Translations under genes and position numbers: made by a program | Source of the DNA: Acanthaster planci | Lineage: Eukaryota; Echinodermata; Asteroidea; Valvatida; Acanthasteridae | NCBI RefSeq assembly: GCF_001949145.1 | Contig: NW_019091392.1 | Coordinates: 664,768-678,896 of the forward strand | Reading direction: 5' to 3' | Length of the DNA: 14,129 bases | Part shown: positions 1 through 9,400 of the stretch, in pieces | Position numbering within the stretch: the stretch's first letter is position 1 | Layout of the letters: every line of letters starts with the position of its first letter | The notes under the pieces: generated by a model | What the model saw: the letters and a program-made list of their open reading frames with translations, nothing else | What the model was told of the DNA's origin: nothing | Database searches by the model: none

Positions 1-150
1 TAATGTGCACATGTAGTCCAGTATGTAGTGTGCACATGTAGTCCAGTAAGTAATGTGCCCATGTAGTCCAGTAAGTAATGTGCACATGTAGTCCAGTATG
101 TAATGTGCACATGTAGTCCAGTAAGTAATGTGCACATGTAGTCCAGTATG
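1..150. repeat. 25-bp minisatellite, six units
   Basis: Six complete units start at 1, 26, 51, 76, 101 and 126, with consensus TAATGTGCACATGTAGTCCA followed by GTATG or GTAAG. Only four positions vary in the first five units. The first base of the window is already inside the array, so it probably extends further left. It lies in an intron of the DHX57 gene. Confidence 0.95.
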
Positions 151-387
151 CAATCTGTGACCTTTCAAGAATAATTATAAAAATATACATGTATGCATGT
201 AGGCCATGTGTTCAGATTTGTTGGGTGTCAAAAGAGCTTGGCCTTTTTTGTTTAAACCTGGTTGTGTGCAGGCTTGAGTTCGGACTGGAAGCCTGAATTT
301 ATCTAAAGGAATGATGATAAAATGTTGGGAGTGGCAATGAAGTATTGAGACTTTTTTAAAATGCTGGGAATGCACACTGAGACTGAC
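151..387. other. DHX57 intron, left edge, no gene seen
   Basis: This stretch follows the donor at 387. No continuation of the helicase is found in it; the next DHX57 exon must lie left of the window. Apart from the adjacent minisatellite nothing is recognisable. Confidence 0.6.
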
Positions 388-483
388 CTCATCTTTATCG
401 AGTGCACCAAGATTCTGTAACCTCAGGATGGCGTCTTGAATATTGGACGTTGGAGGAGGTTCAAGTAGATTGGACAAAACACC
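388..483 (-). CDS. DHX57: DHX57 exon: winged-helix segment, last exon in window
   Basis: The 96-nt exon has acceptor ATTCCACAG|GGT and donor GAG|GTCAGT. It encodes [15 protein letters not shown] and [16 protein letters not shown], the EPP and LGALD signatures of the DEAH winged-helix/HA2 region. The good donor and the missing OB-fold show that the gene continues left of the window. Confidence 0.93.
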
Positions 484-3400
484 CTGTGGAATCAGATACA
501 GTAAAAATACCAAACAATTATGAAATAACAAAAAATTATGAACAAGACAAAAGGATTCCCCTTACTTCTTCACAAACCTGTGTACCATATTATTACCCCT
601 GATTATCAGGCTTACAACTCTTTCAAATTCAGGGGTCATATGGTATAAATCCAATTATTGACCACATAACTCCTTTTTGCCATAAACATGTTAACACCAG
701 TAATATGTAATCAAGGAAGCAGGGAATTATGGGTTGTCTCCAGTACTCCTGCATGTCTTGTAAATGTCAGTCTTGCTATGGGCAATCACAGAATAAGTCA
801 TGTTTTGACGACTGGGGCATTTTCATGAATGATGAGGGCAGATTATAACTTGGTATTATCATTTCTCATGCATTCTAGGGCAGGGCACATTACCACGTGT
901 GCATTGTCATTCCTGAGGCTAAATTACAAATCTGTCCACCTGTTTTTGCACCACCAACTGTGGGGAATAGACAGTGATTCATTACAAAATATCTCTAAAG
1001 GCACAATGCTCATTCAGACTCCTGCCTGCTCTAACACACTTTTCCCATTGCCGACTCAACAACGTGTTGTCTGCAGAGATAGAGTATTCCAGGCTGACTA
1101 GCTGATGCTCACCTGTGCAGACATTCCTTTGAAGAGAGGCAAAATCTTGATCCTGAGCACCAGCTGCTCCAAGGGGATTCTCTGGATCTCTGTCAATAAA
1201 TGTAAACGAGACTGTAAATCTCTCATACCATGGATTGACTTTATTAGGATTCACCGCAACACCAGATCATTCAACTGATTTTTACACCTCACTGCACACT
1301 GAAAGATACTGATAATGATTATTTAAAGGCTTATAATCAAAAGTTTTCTATGAGACACCATTTGACTAATGACTGGCAGGCTTAAAACTTCCAACTTGGT
1401 GTAAGTGAAATTTCTATGACATCAAGAACAATTTGCTCTTCTTTTGTCAGACACTTCCAAACTTTTACCAAATTTTCACACTATCTGACAAAACTCAAAT
1501 TTTTGTAGAGTGACTGATTCCAAAGCTGAACAGTCATTCTCACGAGGCCAGACTCAACATGTCAGTCAGTATGCTCCAACTGTCTCATCAAGGCAACGGA
1601 CCGTTTACATTAACTTGTAAAAGTAAGAGTTGGGCCAGAAATGATTTTAAAATGTCACTCTGGTTAGAGATTCTGAAAGGCTTGTATTGGCTGGTACCTG
1701 GGATGGGTTGTTCCCTGAGATGGTGCTGGTAGGTGTTGGCAGTAAAAAGATGAAAGCAGACCCCCTCAGTGACACGTCCGGCTCTACCCTTACGCTGCAG
1801 GGCATTGGCTCTGGACACCCAGGTGGTTTCCAGGCTTTCCATGCCCTTGGAGGAGTCGTACCTATTAATGAAAGAAAGACAGAACTTAAGTCACTCAGAC
1901 ACTGAAAGTCAATAACCAGCCTTTAAGTTTTGGTTGTTTGGATTGCCTTTTTTTCATTCACAGGCCAGCCAACTCAGATATGCATGTGGGAACAATGCCC
2001 TATAAGCTTCTGCAAATAATGTTAGTTGAGATATGCACTGCTATTCTCTCATTCTGAGACTACGATCAATCGACTTGGAGACAGCGGGGTGTAACGCCTG
2101 CACCTTTGGAAGATTTTAGCTGACAGCAACATTCACAGATGGGTGTTATTAGTCAATTCATTTGTATACGGCATCATGGTCTGATCAGCTAGTTGGGTTA
2201 CTTCAAGAGACAAAGCCAATATTCAAGAACAAAGTATACATTTCAATTGGGCTAAAATGAAATGTTATCATGCTAAGACACCTTTTCTCCTTCATTTTCC
2301 CGGCATCAATGACGTAGACGATATCGTCAATGGTGATGGAGGTCTCGGCGATGTTGGTGGCGATGACCACTTTGGTGATCCCTTCCTTGGGCTTGAGGAA
2401 CGCAGAGTTTTGCTCCTCGCTAGACAGAGATGAGTGAAGGGGAACCAACTTGAACCTGGGGGGGGGTTGAGAAAGGTTAAAAGTCAAGAGGCACAGGCCA
2501 AATGATACAAGTCAGAGGGGGGGTTATTACAGAGTAGGTAATACAACTGAGATGCTTAGATGTACAGTTATGTTCACTTTCAAGATTGGGGCCATTACTT
2601 AAGAAATAAAAAGCAAACAAAGTGCTGTCAAATACTGACTTTGACATGAATGCGAATCAAGACATAAGGTTTTCATACACACACTTTTCACTGTGTACAT
2701 GGTAATGATTAGTTTTGCTGTTTTTTAATAACCTGTGTTACAACTCCACTTACAGGTTACAATGAGTTTTATTCAAATTTTATTGCAATAACAAGGCAAA
2801 AGTAAGCTATTTTGAGCCAGCCATTCCTACTTTTTCTTGGCTCTGGGCCCACACAGGGAGCTCTGAAGTTGATCATAGCAGGACAGGATCTCGGCCAGTC
2901 CAGGCAGAAAGATTAAGATGGCTCCATCCTTGGGATACTGCAAGAAACAACATGCAAGAAGTCAGGTTTCTGGGCCGTCAGAGTGGCATGTCTCATGTGG
3001 ATTAGCCTTTTTGTATGAATATCCATGGGTGCCTCAGTGAGAAAAAAGCTAATTTATCCAGGACTGGGACTTCAAAACATAGCACTGCAAGCACACATAC
3101 CGGTACTCTTAGAAACATTTGTTTGAGAGATGAAAGCACAGGGAGGGGGTAATGTAAGCCTATACCTCATGATCCCCAAAGACGATCCAAGAGACAAGTT
3201 CTTCAATCAAATCGTAATTGATCTTTTCTGCATCCATAGTGCCTAGGACCTTGATGGTGGACTTGCTGTAATCTGCTTAAGAAAAGAAACGTTTTGTTGC
3301 ATGTTGGAATATTACTTGTTCAGACATGTTATGCAATTGGTCCACTTTTTATAATCAATACGAATTGCAGCATCTTAGCGCATGAGATGTAACAGAGTTT

Positions 3401-6400
3401 ATTGAATGTGTAATCGTAGAAATTACTTTGAGAAAGTGAGGGCAATTTAATGCCTTTATCTGTGTCACCAACATGGCCCACAAGTCCAGCAATAATCAAT
3501 CTGTCCAGCAGTCATGGATGAGTATAGTAAGAAAATGGTACTAGGGGGTTGTGCACATTCTGATGAAAATGGGCCATGGTTTAAGTGCCAATCAGTGGAC
3601 ATGCACATCACATCCTTCATACACTGATGGGCCACGCAACATTGAACAATTCTGGGTAATATCTTGAAAGTGGGTTGAATAACAACAACAAAGAAAGAAA
3701 GAAAAAACAACCCGGAGTAAATTTCTCACCGCTATATCGCAGGGCAAGCTGCTGGATTGTGAGATTCCAATCTCTCATGTTATCCTTGATTGGCTTGATG
3801 GATGTCGATGCTAGAGCTTCCTCTATTTCGTCTTCTACACCTCCATACTGGTAATTCTTCAGCTGCTTGGCAGTGCTGTCAGATTGAACAGCGTTGCTGC
3901 GCTTGATCGGCCGAGCATATGTGGAGTTCTCCTCCAGGTTATAGCTGAAATGCCATTTTTAAAGACTTTATAGTAATACTAAAAAATTAAAATGTTTCAT
4001 GAAGTTCAGAGTACACGTAATTAGAAAAAAATGGAAATGAGGTTGACAGAGATATAAAGGGCTTGTATTAAACACTGAATTTTTGAGAGCCTTTAAACAC
4101 TGGCATGAGAATAATCGCCTACGGAGGAATATACTGGTTTAGCTGCAGTGGAAACGTACTCTGTCCATTCAATAGCATCCTCCATAAAGTACTGCTCCAC
4201 TGGGAACGTTTTCCCTGTAAGAATCAAAACAAAGACATGCATGATGTTAAGAATCTTGGAAAGGACCAATCCCAGACAGCCAAACCAGTAAGTCCATCTT
4301 GCTGGGAGTCACAGACTCCTTGTTAAATGTTTTATTCTAGTCCTTGAGGGCATTCATGACCAACATGATGACAATTTGAATAACACCAGTATCTTCTTGA
4401 CAGTAATAATGCAACGGTTAGAACTGCACTTTGTCCTTTTGTCACTTCATCCACCTGTGTTTAGTAAGTAACTTGGAAATACAGACAAGAAATAAAACTT
4501 AGTCAAATCTGCTTTTCTTTTAACTTTTTTATTGCATGTCCTGCAAATATGGAACTTTGTTTTAATATTTAGTGAATGCCCACACAAAAAATGCTCACTG
4601 TAGCCCCAAAAGGGATATTATCCTCTGACCTGGTATGTCAATGACTGGGCAGCCATCAAAGTACGAGGAGAAAAGGTCGGCATTCAATGTTGCACTCATG
4701 AGAAGAACCCTGAGGTCCTTCCTCTTGGGAAGAAGATCCTGCAGGACCATCATCAAGAAATCACTGGACGAAAGAACAAATGAGATGATAAACTCTTTAC
4801 TCTCCCATTAAAAACCCACTAAACTCTTACTCTCGGCTGCTTTCAAGCATGCGCAGGTTAAGTAACCTGCGCATGCTTGAAAGCAGCCGAGATGCACAAA
4901 AGAAACCAGTTAGTGATGTTGAAATGTCATCTATAATTTATTCTTGTGCATTAATAAAAGGGGTAAAGTATCGATCTTCCCCTAAAACAAATGATATTTA
5001 ATTAAAAGTTAAATATCTTTGCTAGAGAAAAAAAATTAGTTCCAAACTTGAATTCATGTATGTTCATACAGTAAATACATTGTGAAAATGCAAAGAAATG
5101 TAAAATGCAAAATCAAAACACTGAGGAAAGCAACAGCCAACTTAGCAAACTGACCTGAGCCGCTTGACCCAACTTATACCTGGCGTAACCCATTCATCTC
5201 TGATCCAGTCCAACCAGTAAAGCAACATGATCCCAGGCAAAGAAAACTGTCACAAAATCCAGCACATTTGTTACCTTTCTTCACTCCTTTCATGGACCTC
5301 GTCCACTATGACGTGGCTGACTCCGTCTAGACTAGAATCTCCTTCCAACCGTCGCAGAAGGATGCCGGTTGTGCAGAACAACAGCCGAGTAGAGGCAGAC
5401 TGGGAGGAGGGCATGAAAGAAATCATCAATCTTGTCATTATCAGCACAAACGTTTTGAATAAATGATACTGAAGATGATTTCTCTCAAGTGTCAAGGAGT
5501 GCAAAGAGGTAACAAGGCTTGAGAAAGCTCAAAGAGACACGTCAGCAAACATTTTCAGTTCAACAGACCAACATACCAGGGTTTACAAGTAGGGAAAAAA
5601 ATGTACTGGAAACCTAACCATGTCCAAGAGGGAAGATTAAAAACTTAAGGACAGATATACATTGTACACGTAACCAGGCAGAGTCTGAAAACAAGGAAAT
5701 CCCAAACCTGACAAAATTCTGTACAGCTTTTTTTCTCAATTGGCCTCAACCAAAATATATGGGTTACAAGTGAGCAGAGTCACCGTTTAGTTGAATGCCC
5801 TTGAGAGAATACTACACTGTGTAAATCAATCTGCCCTAAGCTGAAGAGCGCCCTCACCAGTGAAAGACAGACAGACTGGTGCGAAGTTTTCCAACCAGGT
5901 TCTTGCACTTGTTCGGTGGTTAATTTCTGGCCAACTTGTACCCCCCCCAAAAGAAAAAAGCATCACAGAATCTTAACCACTTGCTGCCGGGGAGCCTGGT
6001 TTCAGAGATGTTGGCTTTACATGCATTGCTGGGGTGCCCAAAATCGGACAAAAGAGCTGGGCCTTGTAACAAAAGACTGTACTTCGAACAAATGACCGAG
6101 CTGCTGGGAATTTCCAATATTTTTTCAGTTATCAACAGCGGAGGAAATCTGTCATTGTTTTGAAAGATTATACCACTGTATGTGGCATTCAGTACAAGTG
6201 GATTACCATCGGGGACAAAAGTGCTCCAGTGATGAGCGATACAATACCACTATACTCTAATATTTTGAAAACAGAAAAAAATAAAAAAATTACCCAGTCC
6301 AGCAGAATCAACATAGATTAATGGGCCCGGCGCAAAGTGGTTAAAATGTATCCAATTCACTTGAATACTGACGACTCAGTTCCTCAAGCTCCTAAGCACA

Positions 6401-9400
6401 ACTCTGTAATATACATGTACCAAGACCATATGCCCAGTCCTTAGCATAACTCTGTAACATACACGTACCAAGACCATATGCCCAGTCCTTAGCATAACTC
6501 TGTAACATACATGTACCAAGACCATATGCCCCGTCCTTAGCATAACTCTGTAACATACATGTACCAAGACCACATGCCACGTCCTGTAAGACCACTGCTA
6601 TTCATACCTACATGTTCATGCACGTGTGCAGTATAAAGCCTGGCCTGAAAACCAAACAGTGATGTTAATCATACATCTCCCCCAGAGACCTGTCTAAAGA
6701 CTTGGCAAGGTTAGAGTCTTGGTAGGGGAAAAGCAATGTAAACAGTCTTTCTGAATTTCTGGTTTGAATTGAAATTTAATTGCTCTCCGCCAAGCAAGTA
6801 AATTCACGAATGACTGAGCACCTCGTGCAGCATTTCAAGTAGGGGGAACATCACGCAGATGTTATTAACTAGTTGCCATAGAAACAAAGTATGTCTCATT
6901 TCTTTTCAGGTCTGCACAAGTGGGAAGACAAAATTCGAGCGACGATGTACGTGCATACATTTAATTCTAGTGAGCGACTTGCTGGGGTGAACTAATGTTT
7001 TGGTGGCATCTAAAGAAGAACATTTTCCTTGAAGTTTCCTACAGTTTCACGGTTTTGATCAACTAATCACATTTTAAAGAACGAGGATGAATGTGTCAGG
7101 AACAATCCCAGTGAAAGGCTGTCATGAGTCCCTGTCTATTTTCGCCAATGTGCTACTGACACTGACAACAGTTCTGATCATTGCGCTGAACACGTTGGGT
7201 CTTGCTGTCCTCCGTCGTGCCGGGAGTATCCAAGAGACAACCAAGATGTTCACTGTTTCCCTCACCGTTTCCGATCTCCTAGGAGGATTATTTGTCGCCA
7301 TTCCACAGGTGATTGACAACGTCACTGGACAGTGGACTTTGGGAAACTTCTTCTGTGTGGCTATAGGGGTTGTGAACCCGATATTCCTGACGACAAATGT
7401 ATTGTCCCTACTCCTCTTAACAATCGATCGCTTTATTGCCATCGTTTATGCCTTGCACTACCCAAGACTGATGACACTGGTCAAGGCGAAGGTCATGATC
7501 ACTATCCTGTGGTTGGTATGCGTGATGACAATGGTCCTTTTGTTTGGAGTATACACGAATGCCACCATTGAACTGTTCCCTGAAGGCTACCAGTGCATCT
7601 ATAAAAATGACGGACCAGAACAGCTTTATCTGTACATGGTGGTCATCATGTTCACCATTTCGTTCGGCATCATTCTGATGCTCTATGTCTGCATCCTCAA
7701 AGTTACCCGAGGCCAGGCACGTCGCATCGCCATGCAGAATCACGCGGGCTGCCCCCTGGAGGGGGTGATGAACGCCCAACAGCCAATCAGAACCAAGTCC
7801 GCCACGACCGTGATCATCATCACGGGGGCCGTAGGCCTGTGCTGGATGCCCAAAGTGATCGTGTTTGTGCTCTTCATTGGCAACGGGACCCAGCTCTGCC
7901 GTGGCCTGGTCATTCTGATGGACACGGCTTTTCTCATCAACAGCTGGCTGAACATGGTCATCTACTACTGGAGGAACAGGGAGCTCCGCCATGCACTGCA
8001 GGGATTGCTACGTTCATGCTGTCACTGACATCCATGCGAGGGAAAGTCCTCAGAATAGAAAATAAAGGTTTACAAACACCAAAATGACAATTGAGTGTGG
8101 GAGTAGGCATGGCCATGGTGCAGGGAGTTGATTTTGCCACTGCAATAATATTCAATCAAGATTTCCATTCTTCACCGAAAAAAGTTTTCATTGCTTTTTT
8201 TTCATTGTTTTACTTTTTACTAGAGTGTGAGAATTCCCATATGGGTATAATCTGATATGCTCAGAATTGGCATTCCTGGAAAGAGTAACACGACTTCTGT
8301 AATTCCTCCCCAGGTATCTCCAGCAAATTTGCATGTGATTCTAGTAAGTTGTATTACGAATTGGTCTTTTAATAACACACAGGTGGCTGTTAGTGAGCAT
8401 TACAAGTGAACATTTCCAAGGGAAAAGCAAAAGAGATTTGAAATGGTTCAAGAATTTATCTAAATTGGTGTAGAAAAATATTTTATTGTATCCGAGTAGA
8501 AGGCACAGCGATTGTAATACAATGTTTAAGTTTAAAAGACCTTTAAAAGTGATGACTCATAGCAGATGATAGAGTGTTCAACATGACAGTCCAATTTAGT
8601 GTACCAATGACAATGTCCATACTGAATATTCACCTCAACCAAACAAATCATCGGTTCTCTTTGAGAAACTGAAGGTTACAGTTCCCCTTTGTTTATATGG
8701 GTGCTGTCAGTAAGTGTAAATCATGCATGTTATGTGGCTAACAAACAGCAGCATCCACTCAAATAAATCCTCCTAAATATGCCGTGAAAAGTGATTCTTA
8801 GAAGTTCTTTACACTCTCTCTATATAAGTCAACAGTGATTCGGTTAAGCTTACAACAGAACAACAGACACAAAGTAACTCTCTTGTAGGAACGTGAAACG
8901 AACCAGTGAATTTACTCAGAGTTTTGGACAATATGCTGTCTGTCATCAGGAGACAAGGTCCTATTGTACTATACTTCTATAGCTGCCCCAGCCTCAGGCT
9001 AACCAAAGTCTCAGTTTTGTCCAAACTGTTGATGGAACGCTGTCACAGGTTTTTTTCTTAGTCATTTGGTACCCCTTGGCTTAACCTTGTATGACATGTC
9101 CTTAGGCAACTGCAGTTCACTACACAAGAGACAAGCAACTAAGGGCAGTAGCACTATGCAAGAACACATACATGGAAAAAAACCTGTGCACTACAGGATC
9201 ACTGTTTTTACCTAAAGTATGCAGTTCAACGACATTAACTCTACAGTTGTAGATGGAATGTGAATACCTGATTGGAGTGAATTCATAAAGTCTCCATAGG
9301 TCTATTAACCACTTCCTGCTGGGTGGAATTTGCATGTGTGGGACGAGTTCCCAGGGGATTTTTCAAGATTTTCCGTTTTCAAAATTCTTCAAAAAATTCT

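Larger units (their letters stand above)
4764..5274. other. DHX57 intron, 511 nt, carrying the palindrome
   Basis: Bounded by donor GTAACA and acceptor CGTCCAG. The only clear structure is the 62-bp palindrome about 70-130 nt upstream of the acceptor, with its short flanking direct repeat. Confidence 0.8.

Noticed and set aside
222-246. Fragment resembling the MITE interior (caaaagagcttggcctt)
   Set aside because: Only about 18 bases match, with no TTAA or TIR nearby; too short to call.
4831-4892. Palindrome as a microRNA precursor or bacterial-type terminator
   Set aside because: The 2-nt loop is too small for Drosha/Dicer substrates as usually defined, and the setting is a eukaryotic intron with no U tract.
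6376-6595. Minus-strand open frames encoding repeats such as [16 protein letters not shown]
   Set aside because: They are a by-product of a 48-bp tandem repeat whose length is a multiple of three; there is no other coding sign.
7417-7992. 191-residue open frame antisense to the GPCR
   Set aside because: It is rich in His/Asp, as expected from reading the receptor codons backwards, and has no domain resemblance.
8815-8830. TATATAAG as another promoter
   Set aside because: No downstream reading frame or initiator context supports it; AT-rich chance match.
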